Source: an uncultured bacterium
Lineage (GTDB): Bacteria; Bacillota; Clostridia; Oscillospirales; Oscillospiraceae
Length of the DNA: 9,724 nucleotides
Assembly (NCBI GenBank): GCA_905214155.1
Contig: CAJMLC010000067.1
Coordinates: 1-9,724, forward strand
Reading direction: 5' to 3'
The translations under genes and the position numbers were made by a program. Under the pieces are notes generated by a model, which made no database searches, was not told the origin of the DNA, and saw nothing but the letters and a program-made list of their open reading frames with translations. Shown here one piece after another: positions 1-6,277 of this stretch (within the stretch, counting starts at the first letter, position 1; each line of letters begins with the position of its first letter).

Positions 1-682
1 CAAGATGTCCAAGTCCCTCGGCAACGTCGTCAACCCCGACGATGTCGTCAAGGCGTACGGCGCGGACACGATGCGCCTTTATATCATGTTCATCGGCGAC
101 TTTGAAAAGGTTGCCACCTGGTCGGATGAGGCCGTCAAGGGCTGCAAGCGCTTCCTCGATCGTGTCTGGAACCTCGCCGACCTCGTGACGGACGAGGAGG
201 GTGTGTCTGAAAAGAACGCGCCGATTATCCACAAGACCATCAAGAAGGTCACAGATGACATCGACACGCTGAAGATGAACACGGCCCTGGCCGCGCAGAT
301 GACGATGGTCAACGAGCTCTATTCCAACGGCCTTTCCCGCGGCGACTTTGAGGCGCTGCTTTTGATGCTCTCTCCGTTCGCACCGCACATGGTCGAGGAA
401 CTCTGGGAGCAGAAGGGCTACGCCGCGAAGTATGGCAAGATGGCGATGCAGATGCCATGGCCCGAGTATGACGAGAGCAAGACCGTTGCCTCGCACGTCG
501 AGATGGCCGTGCAGGTGCTCGGCAAGCTGCGCGGTACGATCAATGTCCCGGTCGACAGTGACCAGGAGACCGTCGTGGCCGAGGCGCTCAAGCAGGAGAA
601 AGTCGCGAAGTTCACCGAGGGCAAGCAGATCGTCAAGGTCATCCACGTCAAGAACAAGCTTGTGAACCTGATCGTAAAATGA
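1..682 (+). CDS. leuS: Leucyl-tRNA synthetase, C-terminal part (left end cut by window)
   Basis: Class I aminoacyl-tRNA synthetase that charges tRNA-Leu in the cytoplasm. The reading frame is open from the left edge (first full codon at base 2) and opens with KMSKSLGNVV, the KMSKS signature that binds ATP in the class I Rossmann domain. About 100 residues on comes the helical anticodon-binding domain, including the stretch LSPFAPHMVEELWE that is typical of LeuRS and its relatives. The last 60 or so residues, ending VIHVKNKLVNLIVK, match the small C-terminal domain of bacterial LeuRS that contacts the tRNA elbow. About 226 residues are visible of a protein normally 800 or more long, so the catalytic HIGH half and the editing domain lie to the left. 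The stop is TGA at 680-682. No convincing intrinsic terminator follows; a weak CATTTT/AAAATG hairpin at 701-716 lacks a following T-run. Confidence 0.96.
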   Translation, partial: KMSKSLGNVVNPDDVVKAYGADTMRLYIMFIGDFEKVATWSDEAVKGCKRFLDRVWNLADLVTDEEGVSEKNAPIIHKTIKKVTDDIDTLKMNTALAAQMTMVNELYSNGLSRGDFEALLLMLSPFAPHMVEELWEQKGYAAKYGKMAMQMPWPEYDESKTVASHVEMAVQVLGKLRGTINVPVDSDQETVVAEALKQEKVAKFTEGKQIVKVIHVKNKLVNLIVK

Positions 683-729
683 TGCACAGGGCCTGTTGAA
701 CATTTTGACGAAAATGGCAAAAAAATTTC

Positions 730-758
730 TTGACAATTCACGGCCCTCTGAATATAAT
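730..758 (+). promoter_or_regulatory. Perfect-consensus sigma-A promoter of rpsU
   Basis: TTGACA at 730-735 and TATAAT at 753-758 are both 6/6 matches to the housekeeping consensus and lie exactly 17 bp apart. The A/T-rich run at 718-730 just upstream could serve as an UP-like element. Transcription is expected to start near 765, which gives a leader of about 64 nt before rpsU. Such a strong promoter fits a ribosomal protein gene. Confidence 0.92.
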
Positions 759-763
759 AATTA

Positions 764-809
764 GGCCGACGAGTTCGGCCCTGAAAGCAAGCTGGATCTA
801 GCCGCTTGC
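764..809 (+). other. Two-hairpin 5' leader of rpsU mRNA
   Basis: Between the predicted start of transcription and the ribosome binding site lie two inverted repeats. GGCCGA (764-769) pairs with TCGGCC (775-780) around a 5-nt loop. GCAAGC (787-792) pairs with GCTTGC (804-809) around an 11-nt loop. The first hairpin would form at the extreme 5' end of the mRNA. This may be an mRNA-stabilising cap or an autoregulatory leader for S21 binding. Only the pairing is seen; the role is inferred. Confidence 0.5.
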
Positions 810-828
810 GTCGGAGGGAGGGAAAACA

Positions 829-1011
829 ATGTCTGAAGTTCGCGTCAAGGAAGGCGAATCCTTGGAAAATGCTCTGAAGCGGTTCAAGCGCAGCTGTGCA
901 AAGGCTGGCGTCATCGCTGAGGTCAAGAAGAGAGAGCATTATGTCAGCCCCAGCCTGAAGCGTAAGCAGAAGTCTGAAGCGGCTCGGAAGAACAGAAAGA
1001 AGTTCTACTAA
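829..1011 (+). CDS. rpsU: 30S ribosomal protein S21 (bS21)
   Basis: Small basic protein of the 30S subunit platform, near the anti-Shine-Dalgarno end of 16S rRNA, involved in initiation. The 60-residue product has the family's N-terminal pattern (MSEVRVKEGESLENALKRFK), the central KAGVIAEVKKREHY segment, and a very basic Lys/Arg tail ending KNRKKFY. Length is normal for Firmicutes. The start is supported by a GGAGGGAGGG-rich ribosome binding site at 813-822, 6-7 nt before ATG. The gene appears to be a single-gene transcription unit: it has its own consensus promoter and leader upstream and an intrinsic terminator 35 nt downstream. The yqeY gene that often follows rpsU in Firmicutes is absent here. 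Confidence 0.97.
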   Translation: MSEVRVKEGESLENALKRFKRSCAKAGVIAEVKKREHYVSPSLKRKQKSEAARKNRKKFY

Positions 1012-1046
1012 TTCTCCCTTTTTCCGGAAAACCGAACAACAAACAA

Positions 1047-1080
1047 ACGGCGCTCTGCGAAAGCAGAGCGCCGTTTTTGT
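1047..1080 (+). terminator. Intrinsic terminator of rpsU
   Basis: A perfect 12-bp stem (1047-1058 with 1063-1074) is closed by a stable GAAA tetraloop (1059-1062) and followed by TTTTTGT. It is preceded by an A-rich stretch of AAAC units, so it may work weakly on the other strand too. It would end rpsU transcription before the convergent hcp gene. Confidence 0.95.
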
Positions 1081-1097
1081 GCGTAGACACGATCAGT

Positions 1098-1258
1098 CCG
1101 CCGCAGCGAAAAGCCCCCCCTCTTCGTAGAGGGGGGACAGATCGCCAAAGGCGATCAGGGGGGAGAAGATATTGAAGCTCCCCCAGTCTGCGCGAAGCGC
1201 AGACAGCCCCCTCTACCAAGAGGGGGCCTTTGGGCGGACAGAGTCGTCCGCCCCTACA
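1098..1258. repeat. Compound palindromic repeat element, copy 1 (two head-to-head halves)
   Basis: A 160-bp non-coding block made almost entirely of stem-loops. In order: the left end CCGCCGCAGCG (1098-1108); hairpin 1115-1123/1128-1136 (CCCCCCTCT, loop TCGT); hairpin GATCGCC/GGCGATC (1140-1146/1150-1156); GGGGGAG (1159-1165), complementary to CTCCCCC (1178-1184); hairpin GTCTGCGC-GAA-GCGCAGAC (1186-1204); hairpin GCCCCCTCT-ACCA-AGAGGGGGC (1206-1227); hairpin GGGCGGAC/GTCCGCCC (1232-1239/1246-1253); and the right end GCCCCTACA (1250-1258). The block 1115-1165 and the block 1178-1227 are the same three-part module in opposite orientation. A related element lies at 7626-7720. No ORF or transposase is present, so it resembles a REP- or MITE-like non-autonomous repeat. 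It lies about 15 bp beyond the hcp stop codon and could protect or end the hcp mRNA. Confidence 0.85.
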
Positions 1259-1272
1259 AAGTGCGGTGGAGC

Positions 1273-2868
1273 TCAGGCGAGGAGATCCGCCAGATCCGCC
1301 TCCGGCGTGCTGGTCGGCGCGATGGCATAGTGCTCAGCGAGGTAGTTCAGAACATTCGGCGAGAGGAACGCCGGGAGCGTCGGCCCGAGGCGGATGCCCT
1401 GAATGCCGAGATGCAGCAGCGTGAGCAGGATGCAGACAGCCTTCTGCTCATACCAGCTGAGCACCATCGAGAGCGGCAGCTCGTTGACCGTGCAGCCAAA
1501 GGCATCCGCGAGCGCCAGCGCGATCTGGATGGCACTGTAGGCGTCGTTGCACTGGCCGATGTCCAGCAGGCGCGGGATGCCGCCGATCGAGCCGAGGTCG
1601 AGGTCATTGAAGCGGTATTTGCCGCAGGCCAGCGTGAGGATGACGGTGTCCTGCGGGGCCTGCTTGACGAAATCGGTGTAATAATTGCGGCCCGGCCGCG
1701 CGCCGTCGCAGCCGCCGACGAGGAAGAAATGCCGGATGGCGCCGGATTTCACACCCTCCACGACCTTGTCCGCCACGGCGAGCACCGCATTTCTCGCAAA
1801 TCCGGTCGTGACAGAGGTCCCGCCGTTGATGCCGGTGAAGCGCTGTTCCTCGGCATAGCCGCCGAGGGCGATCGCCTGCTCGATGAGCGGTGTGAAATCC
1901 TTGTCCGGCCCGATGTGCCGCATCTCGGGATAGGAGACGACGGAGGTCGTGTAGACGCGGTCCGCGTAGCTGGCCTTCGGCGGCATGAGACAGTTTGTCG
2001 TGAAGAGGATGGGAGCGGGGATGTTCGCAAATTCCTTCTGCTGGTTCTGCCAGGCCGTGCCGAAGTTGCCCTTGAGCTGCGGATATTTTTTCAGCTCCGG
2101 ATAGCCGTGTGCGGGCAGCATCTCGCCGTGCGTGTAGATGTTGACGCCTTTTCCGGCGGTCTGCTCGAGCAGGAGCTTGAGGTCGTGCAGGTCGTGCCCG
2201 GTGACGACGATGAAGGGTCCCTTTTCAACGGTCAGCGGGACGATGGTGGGAACGGGGTGGCCGTAGGTTTCGGTATTGGCGCGGTCGAGCAGGGCCATAC
2301 AGCCGAGGTTGTATTTCCCAACTTCGAGGACGACGGGCAGGAGCTGCTCCATGTCAAGGTCCTCGCCGACCGTGAACAGCGCACGGGCAAAGAAGCGGTT
2401 CAGTTCTTCGTCCTCATAGCCGAGGACCATTGCGTGGTGCGCGTAGGCGGCCATGCCGCGGATACCGAAAAGAATCAGAGATTTGAGGCTGCGGATGTCC
2501 TCGTCTGCGGTCCAGAGCTCGCGCATGTCATAATCGGCATTGCGGCCGCACGGGCTGCCGCAGGCGGAGCAGCCGGGGACAAGGCGGTCATGCTCGGCGT
2601 GGACGCGGGCGATGCGGTCGCGGATGGTGGCGGCGTTGAAATTGACGTTGGTGACGGTGGTGAACAGGCCGTCGACGATGAGCCGCCACGTCGCTGCGTC
2701 GGGGTGCGTATCGCCGTCAGTCGCGCGGGCGAGGCCGATGAGCGCGCCGGTCAGCTCGTCCTGCAGCTGCGCAACCTCGGCGCTCTTGCCGCAGACGCCG
2801 GACGCACCGGTGCAGCCGGAGCAATGGGCGGTCTGCTCACACTGATAACAAAACATCTTCTGGTCCAT
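1273..2868 (-). CDS. hcp: Hybrid cluster protein (hydroxylamine reductase type)
   Basis: Cytoplasmic iron-sulfur-oxygen protein that reduces hydroxylamine and nitric oxide in vitro and protects anaerobes from nitrosative stress. The 531-residue product has an N-terminal [4Fe-4S] motif, C7-x2-C10-x8-C19-x6-C26. The hybrid-cluster ligands are all present: H225, E249, C293, C387, C415, C440, E474 and K476. Their spacing follows the Desulfovibrio vulgaris ligands as I recall them (H244 to K496) with a constant offset of 19-20. The helical N-terminal domain and two Rossmann-like domains are full length. The ATG at 2868 is preferred over an in-frame ATG at 2895 because GGAGGG lies 6 nt before it and MDQKMFCYQC matches the usual N-terminus. 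It has the length of the Desulfovibrio-like short class, without the insert of the long enteric class. No hcr reductase gene is adjacent. Expression is probably under a Crp/Fnr-type regulator (see upstream sites). Confidence 0.97.
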   Translation of the reverse strand: MDQKMFCYQCEQTAHCSGCTGASGVCGKSAEVAQLQDELTGALIGLARATDGDTHPDAATWRLIVDGLFTTVTNVNFNAATIRDRIARVHAEHDRLVPGCSACGSPCGRNADYDMRELWTADEDIRSLKSLILFGIRGMAAYAHHAMVLGYEDEELNRFFARALFTVGEDLDMEQLLPVVLEVGKYNLGCMALLDRANTETYGHPVPTIVPLTVEKGPFIVVTGHDLHDLKLLLEQTAGKGVNIYTHGEMLPAHGYPELKKYPQLKGNFGTAWQNQQKEFANIPAPILFTTNCLMPPKASYADRVYTTSVVSYPEMRHIGPDKDFTPLIEQAIALGGYAEEQRFTGINGGTSVTTGFARNAVLAVADKVVEGVKSGAIRHFFLVGGCDGARPGRNYYTDFVKQAPQDTVILTLACGKYRFNDLDLGSIGGIPRLLDIGQCNDAYSAIQIALALADAFGCTVNELPLSMVLSWYEQKAVCILLTLLHLGIQGIRLGPTLPAFLSPNVLNYLAEHYAIAPTSTPEADLADLLA

Positions 2869-2897
2869 GTCGGTCCCTCCTGTATATCCAGTCATTT

Positions 2898-2914
2898 TTT
2901 TGTTTGCAACAAAA
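2898..2914. promoter_or_regulatory. 17-bp palindrome over the predicted hcp transcription start
   Basis: TTTTGTTTGCAACAAAA has perfect 7-bp arms around TGC. Relative to the predicted hcp start at 2907 (minus strand) it spans about -7 to +10, where a bound protein would block RNA polymerase. Its half-site TTGT/ACAA is also present in the upstream dyad at 2941-2956, but the spacer is 3 bp instead of 4. An operator role is inferred from position and symmetry. Confidence 0.5.
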
Positions 2915-2956
2915 GCATAACAGGGCGGCGGGGAAATAGATGTTGTTTTTACAACA
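2914..2956 (-). promoter_or_regulatory. hcp promoter with Crp/Fnr-type activator dyad at -41.5
   Basis: On the minus strand TATGCT (2919-2914) is a plausible -10 box, and the expected -35 position reads CATCTA, which is very poor. A perfect dyad, TGTTGT-N4-ACAACA (2941-2956), is centred at 2948.5. That is 41.5 bases before the predicted start at 2907, exactly the class II activator position used by FNR and CRP. A weak -35 box plus a dyad with 6-bp arms and a 4-bp spacer fits a promoter needing a Crp/Fnr-family activator such as HcpR. The dyad is seen; the regulator's identity is inferred. Confidence 0.6.
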
Positions 2957-3034
2957 AAAAATCATTTGCGCCGCTGTGCATGGATAGCTTGTCCAGGCGC
3001 GCGGCAAAAAATGCCGGGCGGGCGATGGTTTTGC

Positions 3035-3063
3035 TTGACGGCGGCGCGGGAATACCGGATAAT
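3035..3063 (+). promoter_or_regulatory. Sigma-A promoter of the 2-hydroxyacid dehydrogenase gene
   Basis: TTGACG (3035-3040, 5/6) and GATAAT (3058-3063, 5/6) are separated by 17 bp. Transcription should begin near 3070, leaving a leader of about 27 nt with GGAGG at 3084-3088. It diverges from the hcp promoter about 150 bp away. Confidence 0.75.
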
Positions 3064-3096
3064 AGAAAGCATCAGAAACAGACGGAGGACGAGAGC

Positions 3097-4062
3097 ATGA
3101 AGATCGTGATCCTGGACGGATATTGTGAAAATCCCGGTGATCTGAGCTGGGACGCGCTGGCGGCGCTGGGAGAGCTGACGGTCTACGACCGGACGGACGT
3201 GGACGACGACGCGCTGATCGCGCGGCGCATCGGCGACGCCGAGATCGTCATCACGAACAAGACGCCTGTGCGGCGGGCCGTGTTCGAGGCCTGCCCGTCC
3301 ATCCGGCTGGTCAGTATGCTGGCGACGGGGTACAACGTGGTGGATGTCGCGTATGCGGCGGAGCGGGGCATCCCGGTGTCAAACATCCCGGCTTACGGAA
3401 CGGCGTCGGTCGGGCAGTTTGCGATCGCGCTGCTGCTGGAGATCTGCCTGCATGTGGGCGACCATGCCGCGGCGGTGCGCGAGGGACGCTGGACCGCGTG
3501 CGCGGACTGGTGTTTCTGGGACCATCCGCTGCTGGAGCTGGACGGGATGACGATGGGGATCATCGGGTTTGGACGGATCGGACAGCGGGTGGGGCGCATT
3601 GCCCGCGCGCTGGGGATGCGGGTGCTTGCGCACAGCCGGACGGAGACGGAGACGGGACGCGCGATCGCGGAATACGTTTCGCTGGACACGCTGCTGGCCG
3701 AGGCGGACGTCATCTCGCTGCACTGCCCGCTGTTCCCGGAGACGGAGGGCATCATCAACAGAGCGAGCATCGCGAAGATGAAGGACGGCGTGATCCTCCT
3801 CAACAACAGCCGCGGCGGCCTGATCGTGGAGCAGGATCTGGCGGACGCGCTGAACTGCGGGAAGGTCTATGCCGCGGGGCTGGACGTGGCGTCGTCAGAG
3901 CCGATCCGCGCGGACAACCCGCTGCTGCACGCGAAAAACTGCATCCTCACGCCGCACATCTCCTGGGCTGCGGGGCAGAGCCGCGTGCGGATCCTGGATC
4001 AGACCGTGGAGAACGTGAAGGCCTTTCTGGCCGGGGAGCCGGTCAACGTCGTCAATCTGTAA
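3097..4062 (+). CDS. D-isomer specific 2-hydroxyacid dehydrogenase (glycerate dehydrogenase-like)
   Basis: NAD(P)H-dependent enzyme interconverting a 2-oxoacid and a D-2-hydroxyacid. The sequence is closest in feel to clostridial hydroxypyruvate reductase/glycerate dehydrogenase, but the substrate cannot be fixed from sequence. The 321-residue length is normal. The split catalytic domain occupies roughly residues 1-100 and 285-321. The nucleotide-binding domain between them carries G157-F-G-R-I-G162. The catalytic triad is R239 (NNSRGG), E268 (SSEP) and H287 (LTPHISWA), with the substrate loop LATGYN near residue 75. The start at 3097 has GGAGG 8 nt upstream and its own promoter. The frame stays open for 612 codons upstream, but that is antisense to hcp. 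The last 11 bases overlap the end of the convergent gene at 4052. Possible link: glycerate/hydroxypyruvate metabolism joins serine metabolism, and a serine dehydratase lies further right. Confidence 0.93.
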   Translation: MKIVILDGYCENPGDLSWDALAALGELTVYDRTDVDDDALIARRIGDAEIVITNKTPVRRAVFEACPSIRLVSMLATGYNVVDVAYAAERGIPVSNIPAYGTASVGQFAIALLLEICLHVGDHAAAVREGRWTACADWCFWDHPLLELDGMTMGIIGFGRIGQRVGRIARALGMRVLAHSRTETETGRAIAEYVSLDTLLAEADVISLHCPLFPETEGIINRASIAKMKDGVILLNNSRGGLIVEQDLADALNCGKVYAAGLDVASSEPIRADNPLLHAKNCILTPHISWAAGQSRVRILDQTVENVKAFLAGEPVNVVNL

Positions 4063-4645
4063 AAACTGCGCCGCTGCGCGCGGCGGTGAGCGGGCCGAAG
4101 ACCTGCGGAACGCCGCAGGCGGCCGCCAGCGCGAGCTGCATGGCGAGCGTCTCGTCGGTGCCATAGAGGAGGACGCGGACAGTCCCGCCGTCCGGCCAGT
4201 GCGCGCATTGGCAGACGAACTCCGGGCAGAAACAGGAAGGATGCGCGCGCAGGAGCGCGGCGCGCTCTGCCTCCGGAACGGGCGTCCCCGCGCCGTCCGG
4301 GCAGGGGAGCGTATAAAGCGTTGACATTGGCGCAAGATGGAGCCAGAGGCGGCTGCCGAACGCGGCGACGGCGGCAGTCAGGCGGGCGCGGAGCGTCCCG
4401 CGCGGGCAGAAGGCCTCCATCCAGACCGGCCCTTGTTCCGGCGCGGCGTCCGCCGGGCGGAGCAGCCGGTCATCGTCAGAGACGGCGTCCGGCGCGAAGA
4501 CCGGGCCGCCAAAGGGCGGGGCCTCGCAGCCGGAGGGCAGGATGAGCAGCTCGCCGTCCGGCGCGCCGGAATCCCAATCGAAGCCGACAACGGAAAACGG
4601 CACGGACAGGCCCGGAAAGTCCGGCGGAAATGGAAAGACGGTCAT
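4052..4645 (-). CDS. Uncharacterised 197-aa protein with a C-x-C-x4-C-x-C motif
   Basis: I do not recognise this family. The frame is real by its codon use: third positions are overwhelmingly G or C, as in the neighbours. The ATG at 4645 has GGAGG 10 nt upstream; an in-frame TTG at 4651 with only 4 nt spacing is a less likely alternative. The N-terminal half is rich in Pro, Gly and Asp (FPFPPDFPGLSVPFS; DWDSGAPDGELLILPSG) and suggests a beta-rich fold. A central segment reads FGSRLWLHLAPMSTLYTLPCP. Four cysteines follow as C138-x-C140-x4-C145-x-C147, a possible metal or disulfide site. The C-terminal part (TVRVLLYGTDETLAMQLALAAACGVPQVFG) looks like a strand followed by a helix. There is no signal peptide or clear membrane segment. 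It converges on the dehydrogenase gene with an 11-bp overlap, and its start region holds the divergent yqeG promoter. Confidence 0.75.
   Translation of the reverse strand: MTVFPFPPDFPGLSVPFSVVGFDWDSGAPDGELLILPSGCEAPPFGGPVFAPDAVSDDDRLLRPADAAPEQGPVWMEAFCPRGTLRARLTAAVAAFGSRLWLHLAPMSTLYTLPCPDGAGTPVPEAERAALLRAHPSCFCPEFVCQCAHWPDGGTVRVLLYGTDETLAMQLALAAACGVPQVFGPLTAARSGAVFTD
4061..4085 (-). terminator. Possible minus-strand terminator overlapping a gene end
   Basis: On the minus strand CGCCGC (4085-4080) pairs with GCGGCG (4074-4069) around a 5-nt loop, followed by CAG and TTTTT (4065-4061). The site lies inside the last codons of the 197-aa protein gene, just before its TGA at 4054-4052. The T-run is offset by 3 nt and the stem is short, so function is uncertain. 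Confidence 0.3.
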
Positions 4646-4674
4646 AGACAAGCGGCCTCCTGTTGTGGTATACT
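4645..4674 (+). promoter_or_regulatory. Likely sigma-A promoter for yqeG-pepP
   Basis: TAGACA (4645-4650, 5/6) and TATACT (4669-4674, 5/6) lie 18 bp apart. Transcription would start near 4681, giving a leader of about 26 nt. The -35 box touches the start codon of the minus-strand gene, and the Shine-Dalgarno of that gene lies in the spacer, so the two divergent genes share this DNA and may interfere with each other. Confidence 0.6.
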
Positions 4675-4706
4675 ATATAGGAATTTATGAAAGTGCGAGG
4701 CCCGCT

Positions 4707-5216
4707 ATGCCGTTTTCCCTGATCCCGAAGCTCATTCTGCCCAGCCTGACCGACGTAACGCCGGAGCTGCTTGCCGCGCGGGGCGTGCGGTTCTTGATGC
4801 TGGATTTTGACAACACGATCGTGCCCTACACGACGAATGAGCCGGCGGAGGCGATGACGGCGTGGCTGCGGCAGATGCAGGCGTCGGAGATCCGCCTCTG
4901 CGTGGTCTCGAACAGCCGCAAGCCGCGCGTGGTGGAGTTCTGCAAAAAGTACGGCCTGGACTGCATCACGCATGCGAAAAAGCCGTTCCAGCGCGGCATC
5001 CGCGCATGTCTCGCGCGATTCTCGCTCGACCCGGCGGCCTGCGCCCTCGCGGGCGACCAGATCTACACAGACGTCCTCGGCGCGAACTGCGCGGGGATGA
5101 CCTCGATCCTGGTTTCTGCGATTCACAATCATACGATCTGGCTGAAGCTGCGGCATATTGCCGAGCTGCCGTTCATTGCAATAGGAAGAAGGAAGATCCA
5201 ACATGAAAAACATTGA
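4707..5216 (+). CDS. yqeG: YqeG family HAD-IIIA phosphatase
   Basis: Member of the haloacid dehalogenase superfamily, related to Bacillus YqeG and to yeast Gep4, a phosphatidylglycerophosphate phosphatase. A role in phosphatidylglycerol synthesis is therefore possible but not shown here. The 169-residue protein has HAD motif I D33-F-D35-N-T, motif II S68 in VVSNS, motif III lysine K91 or K92 in HAKKPF, and motif IV G116-D-Q-I-Y-T-D122 before VLGANCAGM. The N-terminus MPFSLIPKLILPSL followed by TPELLAARGV is usual for the family. The ATG at 4707 is chosen for this match and for GCGAGG 6 nt upstream; the open frame extends left to 4542 but that part is antisense to the neighbouring gene. The last 14 bases overlap pepP, which implies translational coupling. 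Confidence 0.92.
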   Translation: MPFSLIPKLILPSLTDVTPELLAARGVRFLMLDFDNTIVPYTTNEPAEAMTAWLRQMQASEIRLCVVSNSRKPRVVEFCKKYGLDCITHAKKPFQRGIRACLARFSLDPAACALAGDQIYTDVLGANCAGMTSILVSAIHNHTIWLKLRHIAELPFIAIGRRKIQHEKH

Positions 5217-6270
5217 AAAGTATCAGAGTCTGCTCGAAACTGGCGAAGTGGACGCGCTGCTGCTGACGAGCGTCTACAACCGGCTCTACGCCGCGCAGTA
5301 CCGCGTGGCCGAGGGCGTGGCGGTCGTGACGCGCGAGGGCGCGTATTATTTCACCGACAGCCGCTATATCGAGGCCGCGGAGAAGAACCTCAAGGGCTTC
5401 ACCGTCCGGATGACGCATCCGGGCAGCAGCGAGATCGAGCGCATCAACGAAGTCATCGGCGAGCACACGATCAAGAAGCTCGGCTTTGAAGAGAACGACA
5501 TGACCTACGGCGACTATCTGCGCTACAACGAGGCGCTGCACGCCGTGCTCGTGCCGATGCAGGCGAAGATCGACGCCTTCCGCGCGACGAAGGAGCCGTG
5601 GGAGATCGAGCTGATGCGCAAGGCGCAGGCCATCACCGACCAGACGTTCTCCGAGCTCTGCAAGATCATCCAGGCGGGCATGACGGAAAAGGAGCTCGAG
5701 GCCGAGCTGCTCTACCGCCTCTACAAGCACGGCGCAGAGGGCCCCTCGTTTGACCCAATCGTCGTCTCCGGCCCGAACACGAGCCTGCCGCACGGCGTCC
5801 CCGGCGAGCGGAAGCTCGACTTCGGCGACTTCATCACGATGGACTTCGGCTGCATCTACGGCGGCTACTGCTCCGACATGACGCGCACGGTCGCCCTCGG
5901 CTTCGTGTCCGAGGAGATGGACAAGGTCTACAAGACCGTGCTCAAGGCACAGCTGGCCGGCATCGCCGCGACGAAGGCCGGCGTGGCCGGACGGGACATC
6001 GACGGCGCTGCGCGCAAGGTCATTGCGGATGCAGGCTATGGCGACTATTTCGGCCACGGCTACGGCCACAGCCTCGGCATCCTCATCCACGAGGCCCCGA
6101 ACGCCAACACCCGCAACGACCAGCCGATGCCCGCAGGGGCCGTCGTCTCGGCGGAGCCGGGCATCTATCTGCCGGGAAAATTCGGCGTCCGCATCGAGGA
6201 TGTGACCGTCATCACGGAGACCGGCTGCGAAGTTTTGACCAAGAGTCCGAAAAATTTGATTATTTTGTAA
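5203..6270 (+). CDS. pepP: Xaa-Pro aminopeptidase/dipeptidase, M24B family
   Basis: Cytoplasmic dimetal peptidase that removes residues N-terminal to proline, probably from short peptides. The 355-residue protein has a creatinase-like N-terminal domain (about 1-125, including YFTDSRY) and a pita-bread catalytic domain (about 130-355). The five metal ligands are visible: D214 (MDFG), D225 (SDMTR), H289 (GHGYGHSLG), E318 (SAEPG) and E332 (VRIEDV). H197 in LPHG is also conserved. The AGGAAGAAGGAAG stretch at 5183-5195, still within yqeG, is the ribosome binding site for the ATG at 5203. In Firmicutes a pepP-like gene (yqhT in Bacillus) commonly lies just before efp, as here. Both proteins deal with proline-containing sequences, which makes the pairing sensible. 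The short length places it with the Firmicutes form and away from the longer enteric PepP. Confidence 0.95.
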   Translation: MKNIEKYQSLLETGEVDALLLTSVYNRLYAAQYRVAEGVAVVTREGAYYFTDSRYIEAAEKNLKGFTVRMTHPGSSEIERINEVIGEHTIKKLGFEENDMTYGDYLRYNEALHAVLVPMQAKIDAFRATKEPWEIELMRKAQAITDQTFSELCKIIQAGMTEKELEAELLYRLYKHGAEGPSFDPIVVSGPNTSLPHGVPGERKLDFGDFITMDFGCIYGGYCSDMTRTVALGFVSEEMDKVYKTVLKAQLAGIAATKAGVAGRDIDGAARKVIADAGYGDYFGHGYGHSLGILIHEAPNANTRNDQPMPAGAVVSAEPGIYLPGKFGVRIEDVTVITETGCEVLTKSPKNLIIL

Positions 6271-6277
6271 GAATCTC

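Noticed and set aside
1098..1258. A CRISPR array or transfer RNA in the hairpin-rich block
   Set aside because: There are no regularly spaced identical direct repeats with unique spacers and no cloverleaf or T-loop signature. The parts are inverted repeats.
1261..3096. A 612-codon open frame on the plus strand running into the dehydrogenase gene
   Set aside because: It is exactly antisense to hcp, whose cluster ligands are all in place. GC-rich third positions make stop codons rare on the opposite strand. The real dehydrogenase start at 3097 has its own promoter and ribosome binding site.
4687..4722. An 11-codon leader ORF (ATG at 4687) before yqeG
   Set aside because: There is no ribosome binding site, and it would start only about 6 nt from the predicted transcript end. 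It probably arises by chance.
5173..6090. A 305-codon minus-strand open frame opposite pepP
   Set aside because: It is a shadow of pepP, which has all five metal ligands; there is no ribosome binding site and no recognisable domain.
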